The position numbers and the translations under genes were made by a program. A DNA stretch of 21,871 nt from an uncultured Clostridia bacterium (GTDB lineage: Bacteria > Bacillota > Clostridia > Christensenellales > Aristaeellaceae): contig CAKUFA010000039.1 in the NCBI GenBank assembly GCA_934647165.1, forward strand, positions 1-21,871, in the 5' to 3' direction. The notes beneath the pieces are model-generated. The model searched no databases and was not told the DNA's origin. It worked only from the letters and a program-made list of their open reading frames with translations. Shown here one piece after another: positions 7,599-14,952 of the stretch. Position 1 is the first letter of the stretch. Every line of letters starts with the position of its first letter.

Positions 7599-7931
7599 AT
7601 GGACAACGTCTTTTTTGCCCAAGACATGGAAACGCAAATCCTGGATGAGAAAACAAGCCGCCGCATTTTGGCGCACAGCCCGGAGTTGATGCTGGTGGAA
7701 GTGATTGTAGAAACCGGCGGCATTGGAAAAATGCACACGCATCCACACGTGCAGGCAACCTATGTCAAATCCGGCCGTTTCCGCTTCACCGTGGAAGGCA
7801 ATGATAGGGAGGTGGCCGCGGGAGACAGCCTGCTGTTCCCCGCCAATGCGCTGCATGGTATGGTATGTCTGGAAAGCGGTATGCTGTTGGACGTTTTTAC
7901 CCCGGAGCGAGAGGACTTTCTAAAGAAATAA
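7599..7931 (+). CDS. Small single-domain cupin protein
   Basis: A 110-residue protein that is essentially one cupin beta-barrel. Motif 1 is readable as HTHPHVQATYVKSG and motif 2 as GDSLLFPANALHG. The metal ligands would be His46, His48 and His86; the usual motif 1 glutamate is Gln52, so metal preference or activity may differ from standard cupins. Small cupins of this type serve as isomerases, dioxygenases or sugar-binding domains, and the function here is not predictable. The ribosome site AGGAGG and an extended -10 promoter support the start. It stands alone between convergent and divergent neighbours, followed by two hairpins. Confidence 0.85.
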   Translation: MDNVFFAQDMETQILDEKTSRRILAHSPELMLVEVIVETGGIGKMHTHPHVQATYVKSGRFRFTVEGNDREVAAGDSLLFPANALHGMVCLESGMLLDVFTPEREDFLKK

Positions 7932-7934
7932 ACA

Positions 7935-7982
7935 GCATGCAGCGATAAAGCGCATATTGCTTTGCCTGTGCAGGCTGCATGC
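7935..7982. repeat. Nested inverted repeat just after the cupin stop
   Basis: GCATGCAGC (7935-7943) pairs perfectly with GCTGCATGC (7974-7982), and inside it AAAGC (7947-7951) pairs with GCTTT (7959-7963). No T-run follows, so it is more likely an mRNA-end or protective hairpin than a terminator on its own. Confidence 0.6.
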
Positions 7983-7985
7983 ATC

Positions 7986-8038
7986 AAAAAGCACGAACCC
8001 TTGCAAAGGAACATTCCTTGCAAGGGTTCGCGCTTTGT
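7986..8038. terminator. Bidirectional terminator between the cupin and solute-binding protein genes
   Basis: CGAACCCTTGCAA (7994-8006) pairs with TTGCAAGGGTTCG (8018-8030), a perfect 13-bp stem, extended outward by AGC/GCT around one mismatch. AAAAA precedes it and CTTTGTTT follows, giving T-rich tails on both strands. The position between two convergent genes fits a shared terminator. Confidence 0.75.
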
Positions 8039-8068
8039 TTGGGTAACGTTTGGCACTTTCACGCCATT

Positions 8069-9652
8069 TCAGGGATGGAATGTATCAATGCCCCGGAGAA
8101 GTTCCATCTCTCTTACATCCCTCACTGTTGTGTACATCTTTCTTGTCAGCACTGCGCCGCTTCGATAGTACAGGCAGATAAAGGGACAATCCTGCGCAAA
8201 CTTTTCCTGAATACGCCAAAGCACTTCCTGATAACCCTCTTGGGTGGTTTTTGTGCGCAGCTCCTTGCACAGGTCGTCCATCTCATTGCTTTTATAGCGG
8301 CAATAGTTGCCCGTGTTGGACTTCATGAGCAGGAACCCCGGATCGGGGCACACATCCATAGCGTAGGACACCAGCGCCAGGTCAAAAGAGCCTGCCTTGA
8401 GCTTGCTTGCCATGTCGCTCATGGTGAGGGTTTCCACCTTGCACTCAATACCGACCTGTGCAAGCTCATCGGCAATCAAATCTGCGGCGGCAACGCGCAC
8501 ATCATTGTCCGGCTCTTCATAAACATAAAAGCGCAGGTGCAGGCGCCACATGCCGGATCCGTCATCCTTTGCCTTGTCACGCACGCCGTCGCCATCGCTA
8601 TCCGTCCATCCTGCCTCATCCAGCAAACGTTTGGCTTCCTCCACATCCTTCACAAAATAGGAGGACAGGTTTTCGTTATACATCCATGTGCCTGATACCA
8701 TCGGGGTATCCGTTCGGGAAACCATTCCCAGATAGACAGAGCTTGCCACCTTGTCAGGATCCACAACGTAACGAATGGCCTTGCGAATGTTGATATCGTT
8801 GAGCGGTGAAGCATTGTTGTTGATCAGCAGCGTTTCCAGCTGATTGGTGCGGTAATCCAGAGAAAGCGACGACGTGCCGGATTTATACTGACTGGCGGCA
8901 ATCGTTCGGGTGAAAATGGTGTCCACCCGCGCATACTCATAGTTTTCCATCACCTTCTTGGGTGTTTCGGAACACTGCACCACAATTTGTTTCACCTGCG
9001 GCTGCGTTTGCCACCAATGCGGGTTCGTCTCCAGCCAAATGGTATTGCCCGCGTCGAAGGTAGTAATCTGATAGGCTCCGGTTCCCGGAGGGTTATCCGC
9101 TGTAAGCGCGCTGGCCGGAAGCACCGGAAAAGTCATGGCATACAGCAGCCCATAATACTTGCGGGCTGCGCGCACCACCACGGTGTCTTCGCCAGATGCG
9201 CTGATTTTGCTGATAAAGTATTTGAGATTCTGATAATACCCCTTATCACTGGATGCATCATCATTGGCCCTGTCAAGGATATACTGAGCAGTGGCCACCA
9301 CATCGTTGGCCGTCAGCGGCGTGCCATCGGAAAAGTATACATCCTTTCGCAGGTGAAAGGTCCAGGTTTTTCCATTACCGCTTTCTTCCCAGCTTTCCGC
9401 CAGGCACGGCTGCGGTGTGTAATCGTCCCCAATGGACACCAGCCCATCATAAACCAGGTCATAGATGCTCATCATGTCCCGCTCCTGCGGTTCCAGCGGG
9501 CGCAGCAAGGTTGTCTTGGTGGACTGGATCCCCACCACCAGACTTTCTCCCACATTGCTTGCTTCTGCCTCAGGCAGGATCGGCAGTACCAGACACAGCG
9601 TCATCGTCAACGCCAGTATCCGTTTGATAATAGAGCGCTTCATAAATGCCAT
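8069..9652 (-). CDS. Peptide/nickel-type ABC transporter solute-binding protein (SBP family 5)
   Basis: A 527-residue extracytoplasmic binding protein of the DppA/OppA type. It has a basic start, a hydrophobic signal segment (about residues 12-28) and a likely cleavage near AEA-S. The mature part shows the family pattern: YDGLVSIGDDYTPQPCLAESW, WTFHLRKDVYFSDGTPLTANDV and, later, LLDEAGWTDSDGDGVRDK. The only signal-region Cys (Cys20, in MTLC) lacks the small residue expected before it in a lipobox, so membrane anchoring as a lipoprotein is not supported. No permease or ATPase gene lies nearby. The start lies 83 bases inside the upstream lytic transglycosylase gene in another frame. ATG at 9643 is an alternative; later starts would lose the basic region. 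Confidence 0.85.
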   Translation of the reverse strand: MAFMKRSIIKRILALTMTLCLVLPILPEAEASNVGESLVVGIQSTKTTLLRPLEPQERDMMSIYDLVYDGLVSIGDDYTPQPCLAESWEESGNGKTWTFHLRKDVYFSDGTPLTANDVVATAQYILDRANDDASSDKGYYQNLKYFISKISASGEDTVVVRAARKYYGLLYAMTFPVLPASALTADNPPGTGAYQITTFDAGNTIWLETNPHWWQTQPQVKQIVVQCSETPKKVMENYEYARVDTIFTRTIAASQYKSGTSSLSLDYRTNQLETLLINNNASPLNDINIRKAIRYVVDPDKVASSVYLGMVSRTDTPMVSGTWMYNENLSSYFVKDVEEAKRLLDEAGWTDSDGDGVRDKAKDDGSGMWRLHLRFYVYEEPDNDVRVAAADLIADELAQVGIECKVETLTMSDMASKLKAGSFDLALVSYAMDVCPDPGFLLMKSNTGNYCRYKSNEMDDLCKELRTKTTQEGYQEVLWRIQEKFAQDCPFICLYYRSGAVLTRKMYTTVRDVREMELLRGIDTFHP

Positions 9653-10520
9653 AAGCCTGCGTCACTCTCCCTGCATATTTTTTCGTAGGGCCGTCAATCA
9701 TGTTTTCCAGCTTAATGGTCACACCGTCTTCGGACATGGCAGGATTCGAAAGCCAACCGGTCACTTCTCCCTGCCCTGCGTGATATGCGGCCGCCACCAG
9801 CACCGGATCTCCCCGGAACAGGCGGGACAGATAGCCCAAATACCACGTGCCGAAACGAATGTTGGTTTCCGCATCGTACATACGATCAAAGCTATAGCCG
9901 CTCACGTCCAGCTTGCGGGCAATCCACTGGGCCGTGTCAGGCATCATCTGCATCAGTCCGCGTGCGCCAACAGAGGAAACCGCATCCGTGCGATAGGAGC
10001 TTTCATTCAGGATAATCGCTTCCACAAAAGCCGGGTGCAAATTGTTTGCATCAGCGTACTGCTCAATGAGATCCTTATAATAGATGGGATGCGCATCCAC
10101 CACCTTCTGATAGGCCGCCGCACGCTCCTGCGCACGCTGGGCGAGGTAAGCGCTCATAAGTGCCTTAGCCGTAAAAAGACCCGCTGTCACAAAGAACATC
10201 GCCACCAGCACAACCGTTAACCAAGTGGGCATCCGATGCGCGGCACGAGCCTTCGGCGGACGCGTCTTTTGCTGCGGTGCATGCGGCGGACGCGCCATCA
10301 CCGGTTGTGGTGTCCCCGCTTTCGCGGCTTCAGGTGGCATTGCCGCAAATGAAGCCGACATTTCACCATTCTGCCTTCTGCGGCGATAAGTTACCGGCAT
10401 ATCAGTTTCCGATGGGCGCGCGGTGCGCTGCATCAATTCTGTCGAAGGGGAAACGCCGCTTTCTGCCTTATACCGTTCTGCGCGATGAACGGGTTTGCGC
10501 GGCGTCGGGTTGGTCGTCAT
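9570..10520 (-). CDS. Membrane-anchored SLT-type lytic transglycosylase
   Basis: A 316-residue protein with a long basic, proline-rich cytoplasmic tail, one membrane helix (about residues 99-122) and an external SLT (goose lysozyme-like) domain. The catalytic glutamate is Glu173 in ILNESSY, followed by the conserved GLMQMMP segment and AAYHAGQG, where His replaces the usual Asn of AYNAG. It would cleave glycan strands of peptidoglycan at the outer membrane face. The long N-terminal tail is unusual compared with secreted Slt proteins. The ribosome site AAGGAGG precedes the ATG. It follows coaE by 29 bases and its last 83 bases overlap the solute-binding protein gene, so the three likely form one transcript. 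Confidence 0.88.
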   Translation of the reverse strand: MTTNPTPRKPVHRAERYKAESGVSPSTELMQRTARPSETDMPVTYRRRRQNGEMSASFAAMPPEAAKAGTPQPVMARPPHAPQQKTRPPKARAAHRMPTWLTVVLVAMFFVTAGLFTAKALMSAYLAQRAQERAAAYQKVVDAHPIYYKDLIEQYADANNLHPAFVEAIILNESSYRTDAVSSVGARGLMQMMPDTAQWIARKLDVSGYSFDRMYDAETNIRFGTWYLGYLSRLFRGDPVLVAAAYHAGQGEVTGWLSNPAMSEDGVTIKLENMIDGPTKKYAGRVTQAYGIYEALYYQTDTGVDDDAVSGTADPA

Positions 10521-10549
10521 GCGTACCTCCTTGAGGGATCATCAGCGCA

Positions 10550-11152
10550 TCAGCTCTGAAACGCCAGCTCCTGCTGATAAAGCGCTGGAATCATTCTTCT
10601 AGTGTAATCAATGGAGCCGCTTGTGTCAATAATCACTTGTGCCCGAGCGGCTTTTTCCTCTGTTGGCATCTGGCTGCGCAGGCGCTGCATGGCCTCCTCC
10701 CTGGTAAAACCGTCACGCGCCATCAGGCGCTGCAACTGCTCTTCCTCCGGCAGATACACGCACCACACCCGATCACACAGCTTGTCCAGCCCTGTTTCAT
10801 ACAAAAGCGGCATATCCAGCACGCACAAGGGAGCACCTTGCTCTTTTGCCTTGGCAATGCTATCAAGAATCATGGTGCGCAGCCGCGGCTGCATCAAAGT
10901 ATCCAGCGCCTTCCTCTGCACGGGATTGCTGAACACAATCTTCCCCAACGCACGCCTGTCGAGGGAGCCATCCGGCAGAAACACCCCGTCGCCAAAGGTG
11001 CGGCGAATATCCGGCAACGCCGCGCCACCCGGCATGGTCAGCTCTCTGGAAAGCCGATCCCCATCCACAATGGTCGCCCCCAGTTCTTTCAATACCGAGG
11101 ACACATTGCTTTTGCCGCAGGCAATTCCTCCTGTCAGGCCAATCACTCGCAT
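10550..11152 (-). CDS. coaE: Dephospho-CoA kinase
   Basis: A 200-residue cytoplasmic kinase catalysing the last step of coenzyme A synthesis, ATP-dependent phosphorylation of dephospho-CoA. The N terminus MRVIGLTGGIACGKS contains the P-loop (residues 8-15), followed by the ATIVDGDRLSREL segment with the conserved DxD-type motif (Asp30, Asp32) and the central PLLYE segment (LDMPLLYETGLDKLCD). Length matches the family. The ribosome site AGAAGGAG lies 9 bases before the ATG. It heads the coaE / transglycosylase / solute-binding gene string. Confidence 0.95.
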   Translation of the reverse strand: MRVIGLTGGIACGKSNVSSVLKELGATIVDGDRLSRELTMPGGAALPDIRRTFGDGVFLPDGSLDRRALGKIVFSNPVQRKALDTLMQPRLRTMILDSIAKAKEQGAPLCVLDMPLLYETGLDKLCDRVWCVYLPEEEQLQRLMARDGFTREEAMQRLRSQMPTEEKAARAQVIIDTSGSIDYTRRMIPALYQQELAFQS

Positions 11153-11225
11153 GCTTCATCACTCCTTCTGCAAAAAAACGAATGAATCGCGTCATTTCCT
11201 GCAACATGCCGGCATAAACAAGTTC

Positions 11226-11253
11226 GCCCGGAGAAGCTTCAGCCTCCCCGGGC
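11226..11253 (-). terminator. Hairpin after the TPM gene, probable terminator
   Basis: GCCCGGAGAAGC (11226-11237) and GCCTCCCCGGGC (11242-11253) form a 12-bp stem; on the minus strand two pairs are wobbles, with a four-base loop. On the minus strand only a weak T-rich stretch (CTTGTTT) follows, so it may be leaky and let transcription reach coaE. Confidence 0.5.
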
Positions 11254-11264
11254 ATCCATTTTGT

Positions 11265-12065
11265 TTACCGGCGTTTGCCGCCCCACAATTTCCACAGACC
11301 AAGCCCCGCCAGAATGGAGCTGAACGGCGCACAGCCGCAACCACAGCCGCCGGGATTGCCCCGCCTGCGTGCCCTGCCGTTGTTGCCGAAAATCACCATG
11401 AGCAGGAATACCGTAAGGAAGACTTTGCCAAGACTGAAGCCTGACTCCTCATCCTCCTGTGTAAACCGCTGTGCCGCTGTGGGCGCACTTGTAGCTTGCG
11501 GGCGTTCTGTCCAGGCTTGCGACCGTTGCTGGGTGCTGGTACTCGCCAGCCCAAAGAGACCGGTTGTATCCACTGTCTTCCCCCGCGCCTTGCTCAATTC
11601 CGCTGCCAAAGCAGGCAAAAACGCCGTAAGCGCACCATCATAATCCTGCCTCAGAAAAGGTTCTTCCAAATAGGCGCTCAGAAGCTTCTGCTGTGTCTGC
11701 CGGCTGATCGGCAGGCTGCTTCCATCCAGCAGATACTGATCTTCGCCCACGGCCAACAACAGCAGCGATGTCTTATCATCCAGCCCCCACGTTGTGCGCA
11801 GGCCGGACGCATATTGCTCGATGGTTGCACCATCCAGAAAGTCCACCGTCACCACGGCCAGCTGCCCCAGGTCATTTCCTTGCAGCCGGTTGTCCAAGGT
11901 GCCAATGTCCTTCACCAGGGAGGCGCTGAGCACGGCGGCATTGTCCGTTACCAGCCCCTGCCGTGCCGGATACCGTGGCACAGGTGCGGCCACAGCCACG
12001 GAAACAAGGAGCATCAGGAGCAGCGCCAGCGCCAGGCAAACGTTCATCCTCTTGTTGATTGCCAT
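11265..12065 (-). CDS. TPM-domain (YgcG-like) membrane protein
   Basis: A 266-residue exported protein. A signal segment (about residues 8-26) is followed by a TPM domain in the YgcG/Psb32/MOLO1 family, recognisable from the VTDNAAVLSASLVKDIGTLDNRL and LAVVTVDFLDGATIEQYASGLRTTWGL segments. A second hydrophobic stretch (FLTVFLLMVIF) and a Gly-Cys-rich tail with the run CGCGC end the protein. The function is unclear; family members are linked to membrane protein quality control or assembly. A GTG at 12086 overlaps the previous stop (GTGA), but GAGAGGGG lies just before the ATG at 12065, which is preferred. It follows the LemA-like gene, a frequent bacterial pairing. Confidence 0.82.
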   Translation of the reverse strand: MAINKRMNVCLALALLLMLLVSVAVAAPVPRYPARQGLVTDNAAVLSASLVKDIGTLDNRLQGNDLGQLAVVTVDFLDGATIEQYASGLRTTWGLDDKTSLLLLAVGEDQYLLDGSSLPISRQTQQKLLSAYLEEPFLRQDYDGALTAFLPALAAELSKARGKTVDTTGLFGLASTSTQQRSQAWTERPQATSAPTAAQRFTQEDEESGFSLGKVFLTVFLLMVIFGNNGRARRRGNPGGCGCGCAPFSSILAGLGLWKLWGGKRR

Positions 12066-12082
12066 TGTCACACGCCCCTCTC

Positions 12083-12616
12083 TCACTGCGCCTCAACAGG
12101 CTGAACACCCAGCCACATGGCGATTTTCCCCGTGAGGGACGACCCCATGCGCGTATTAAAGTCCGCCGCTTTATCCGCGTAAGTCTGCTTCAGCGATGTC
12201 GCGCTGGCTAACGTGCGGGTTAATGCGGAAATATACACCTGATCGCGCTGGCTTTCCTTCACTGTATCCAGCGCCAGCAAGCGATCCCGCAGCGATGCAG
12301 CGAGCTTCGTCAGTTCGCTGTCCGCCTGTGCCATGGCCGACACATCCTTGCCCGCCATAAGCGTATCCCGGCATTTTTTCAGCGCTGCAAGGTCTCCATC
12401 ACTTTCCGGCAGGTGGCGTAATGCAACAACCGTCAGGTTCGCCGCATCCATAGCGCGTTCGTTCAGCTGATTGGTCAGCGTTCCGTTATCTGAAAGCAGG
12501 CCAAGCACCTGATCGCGCTCTCCCTGCCATCCGCGCCACGCGCCTGCAAGCACTGCGCCAATCAGCAGCACAATCGTCAGCACAACGGAAAGGCAGGTGC
12601 GCAGTTGATTTTTCAT
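12083..12616 (-). CDS. LemA-like membrane protein
   Basis: A 177-residue protein with one N-terminal membrane helix (about residues 8-26) and an otherwise helical body. The order of elements resembles LemA: the N-terminal anchor, the helices carrying AALKKCRDTLMAG and AASLRDRLLALD, and a C-terminal ADKAADFNTRMGSSLTGKIA segment followed by the WLGVQP end, similar to LemA's YN...FP...GF/KP motif but diverged. The usual LemA N-terminal signature (RNxVxxAW...LIPNLV) is not clear, so this is a divergent member. The ribosome site GGGAGG precedes the ATG. It sits between TelA-like and TPM genes, and LemA plus TPM is a common pair. Confidence 0.65.
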   Translation of the reverse strand: MKNQLRTCLSVVLTIVLLIGAVLAGAWRGWQGERDQVLGLLSDNGTLTNQLNERAMDAANLTVVALRHLPESDGDLAALKKCRDTLMAGKDVSAMAQADSELTKLAASLRDRLLALDTVKESQRDQVYISALTRTLASATSLKQTYADKAADFNTRMGSSLTGKIAMWLGVQPVEAQ

Positions 12617-12672
12617 GTTCTAAGCCTCCCGGATACAGGCAGCGCACCCTTGTCGCATGCTTCTGCATCCAT

Positions 12673-13833
12673 TCACAGATTCGTTTGCAGCAGCTTCTTT
12701 TTCAGCTCAGCTTCCATCTGCACCATGGTCTTTTCAGCCTCGATGCGCTTCGCACGCCCCTCCGACTGAATGTTCATCACTTCATTGATCGTGTCAATGA
12801 GGCTTTGATTGGTCTGCACAAGGGTATCAATGTCGATAATGCCGCGCTCTGCTTCCTTGGCCGTTTCAATGGTTCCCATTTTGAGGGTTTCGGCATTTTT
12901 CCGAAGCAGCTCATTGGTCATGTTGGTCACAGCATTTTGCGCCTTCAGCGCCTGCTGACTGTGGTGCAGGCCAAGCGCCAGCACCATCTGGCTCTTCCAA
13001 AGGGGCAGCGTATTGGACAGCGTGGATTGAATGCGCTCCACCAGCAAACTGTCATTGTTTTGCAAAAGGCGAATCTGCGGCGCCATCTGCATGGACACCT
13101 GCCGTGTCAGCTTCAGGTCATGGAGCTTCTTTTCAAAGCGGTCGCACTGCGCTGCCAAGTCGTTGGCTTTTTGCGCATCCATCGCATCGCCGGATTGAGC
13201 CGCCTTGTCCTGAAGCTCCTTCAGTTCTCCGTTTCGCACCTGCTCCAGCTTTTCTTCACCGGCAATAATGTACAACGTCAGCTGGCGGAAATAGTCGCTG
13301 TTTTGATCGTACAGGCGATCAAACATGGCCACATCCTTGAGCAACTGTGCCTGATAGTTTTCCAGCGAATCCGCAATGGATTCCACATTGCCGCTCACCT
13401 TGGTGTAGCGCGCCTTCATCCGCTCTACCTGATCGCCTGCCTTGGTAAACAGCTTGCGCAAACCCTTCGGCTCTTCGGCGTCCGTTTCAAAGCCTTTCAG
13501 TTCTGTGACAAGATTCACCAGCATGTCGCCCACTTCACCGGTATCCTGGCTCTTCACCGCTTCCAGCGCCGTATCGGAAAAGTCTGCAATTTTCTTCTGC
13601 GCATCCGCGCCAAAAAGCAGCACGTGGTCGGGATTGGTCACATCCAGCTTCCCGAGAAAATCGTCAATAGCCTTACGTTCCTGGGGGGTCAGCTGGCTGT
13701 CATCCAACCGGGGCATGGAAGCCGCCTTGGCAGGTTCTGCCGTTTGCTGGATAGAGGAAACAGCTTCATCGGCGTTGGGGCTTTCCAGCGTTTCGGGCGT
13801 TAGGGAAAGCATGGGCTGCTGATTTTCACTCAT
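12673..13833 (-). CDS. TelA/YaaN-family protein (toxic anion resistance family)
   Basis: A 386-residue soluble, mostly helical protein of the TelA (PF05816-type) family. The N terminus is acidic and disordered-looking; the conserved body includes DVTNPDHVLLFGADAQKKIA, the KLFTKAGDQVERMKARYTKV segment, and the C-terminal GLHHSQQALKAQNAVTNMTN and IDTLVQTNQSLIDTINEVM segments. TelA was named for tellurite resistance, but the molecular function is unresolved and links to envelope stress are suggested. Its start is five bases after the XpaC-like stop, and its ribosome site AAGGAGG lies inside the end of that gene, so the two are co-expressed. The xpaC-telA pairing is common in Firmicutes. Confidence 0.88.
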   Translation of the reverse strand: MSENQQPMLSLTPETLESPNADEAVSSIQQTAEPAKAASMPRLDDSQLTPQERKAIDDFLGKLDVTNPDHVLLFGADAQKKIADFSDTALEAVKSQDTGEVGDMLVNLVTELKGFETDAEEPKGLRKLFTKAGDQVERMKARYTKVSGNVESIADSLENYQAQLLKDVAMFDRLYDQNSDYFRQLTLYIIAGEEKLEQVRNGELKELQDKAAQSGDAMDAQKANDLAAQCDRFEKKLHDLKLTRQVSMQMAPQIRLLQNNDSLLVERIQSTLSNTLPLWKSQMVLALGLHHSQQALKAQNAVTNMTNELLRKNAETLKMGTIETAKEAERGIIDIDTLVQTNQSLIDTINEVMNIQSEGRAKRIEAEKTMVQMEAELKKKLLQTNL

Positions 13834-13838
13834 GGGAT

Positions 13839-14669
13839 TTATTCCTCCTTATGCTTGGTATTCGGCTGTTGATAAAAAGAAACAAATTCATCCTCGTCAG
13901 GGGTCTTCATTGTTGGCGTACCGGCAGATTGCATCTGTTGGGCTGTGGCCGTGCGTGCTTCCTGACCAGTGATGCCTGCCATTTCGCCGTTTGTGAAGCC
14001 GTCGCGTTTGAGCATCTGCTCCAACACGTCAATATCAGTGGACACATCCAGCATGGTATCCTTATACAGGTTATCCAGCTGTTTCTGGCAGGCAGTGAGC
14101 ACCATGCCCATGCCACGGACAAGGGTTGAGCGCGCCTCGGTCATGTCCGTGGCGGAAACACCGCGCTGCTGCATGGTGCGATAGTTTGCCAGCATTTTGA
14201 GAGTTGTTGGCAAATAGTAATTCATAAACTTGCGAATCTGCGGCGCTTTGCCGGGTTTATCCGCCACAGTGCGGAAAATCTGCACACACAGCCGCTCCAA
14301 CTCATCCATCTGTCCGGAGAGCATCTGATCCGGAATGGCGTCGTTTTCCTGGCGAATCTGGCGAAGCATCTCCTGCCCGCGGGCAATCACTGCATCCGCT
14401 GCTTCATCACCTGAAAGCGGCAATTCCTCTACCTCCGGTTTTTCCGGCTGATCCTGCTTATTATGGGTGGTGAGATCCAGCCCGGTGGCCATAATGGATA
14501 CGACCTTTCCCACCAGAAGCGACAGAGCGCCTGCCAGCACAAAATCCCCGATACGGTACAGCGGAAAGATCAGCGCATAGCCCAGCGCAGTTGCGCCAAA
14601 GGCAATCATTCCCGCACGTCTGGCCTTGCGCCTTTTCGTTGCATCCTGTTTCTTTTCTTTTTGGCTCAT
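13839..14669 (-). CDS. xpaC: XpaC-like membrane protein (5-bromo-4-chloroindolyl phosphate hydrolysis family)
   Basis: A 276-residue protein with a very basic N terminus, two adjacent hydrophobic segments (about residues 19-37 and 42-62, split by YRIGD) and a helical cytoplasmic domain. The body contains PQIRKFMNYYLPTTLKMLANY and LDVSTDIDVLEQMLKRDGF, typical of XpaC. The family name comes from an old phosphatase assay; the real function is unknown. It is the first gene of a tightly spaced cluster with the TelA-like gene and has a ribosome site (GTGAGGA). Two candidate promoters lie upstream at 14720-14748 and 14822-14850. Confidence 0.82.
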   Translation of the reverse strand: MSQKEKKQDATKRRKARRAGMIAFGATALGYALIFPLYRIGDFVLAGALSLLVGKVVSIMATGLDLTTHNKQDQPEKPEVEELPLSGDEAADAVIARGQEMLRQIRQENDAIPDQMLSGQMDELERLCVQIFRTVADKPGKAPQIRKFMNYYLPTTLKMLANYRTMQQRGVSATDMTEARSTLVRGMGMVLTACQKQLDNLYKDTMLDVSTDIDVLEQMLKRDGFTNGEMAGITGQEARTATAQQMQSAGTPTMKTPDEDEFVSFYQQPNTKHKEE

Positions 14670-14719
14670 GCTCGTTCCTCACTTCGTTGTTGCGCGTCCT
14701 CTTTCAGCCGCGTAATGCA

Positions 14720-14748
14720 AGCATAGCGCACACCATGCCGCCGTGCAA
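14720..14748 (-). promoter_or_regulatory. Candidate proximal promoter of the xpaC-telA-lemA-TPM cluster
   Basis: On the minus strand TTGCAC (14743-14748), a 17-base spacer and TATGCT (14720-14725), about 50 bases before the xpaC ATG. The -35 is weak, so it is less certain than the distal one. Confidence 0.4.
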
Positions 14749-14821
14749 GCCGAAAGCGCTGAAAACCGCTTTTGGCCGCTCCACTGCCGCCTCACGGCAA
14801 ACGCTTTCCAGCACATGCTCC

Positions 14822-14850
14822 ATTATAGCACAAGCTTCGCGCCCTGAAAA
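14822..14850 (-). promoter_or_regulatory. Candidate distal promoter of the xpaC-telA-lemA-TPM cluster
   Basis: On the minus strand a perfect TATAAT (14822-14827) with the extended TGC in front, and TTTTCA (14845-14850) after a 17-base spacer. It would give a leader of about 145 bases before the xpaC ATG. The 283 bases between xpaC and the FMN-domain gene hold these signals and no convincing gene. Confidence 0.6.
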
Positions 14851-14952
14851 GTCACACCAGATGAGAATTTGCTGAGGAAAGCTCTGCTTTTTCATCCGGG
14901 CATGCAAATGGGAGAGCAGCAGGCAGCCGCTCTCCCTCAACTGATCCATGAA

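Noticed and set aside
12685..13803. 372-codon plus-strand frame opposite the TelA-like gene
   Set aside because: It mirrors the telA coding sequence and has no ribosome site or promoter.
14704..14949. 81-codon minus-strand frame between the FMN-domain and xpaC genes
   Set aside because: It contains the candidate extended -10 promoters of the xpaC cluster, lacks a ribosome site and shows no family features. A real small protein cannot be excluded.
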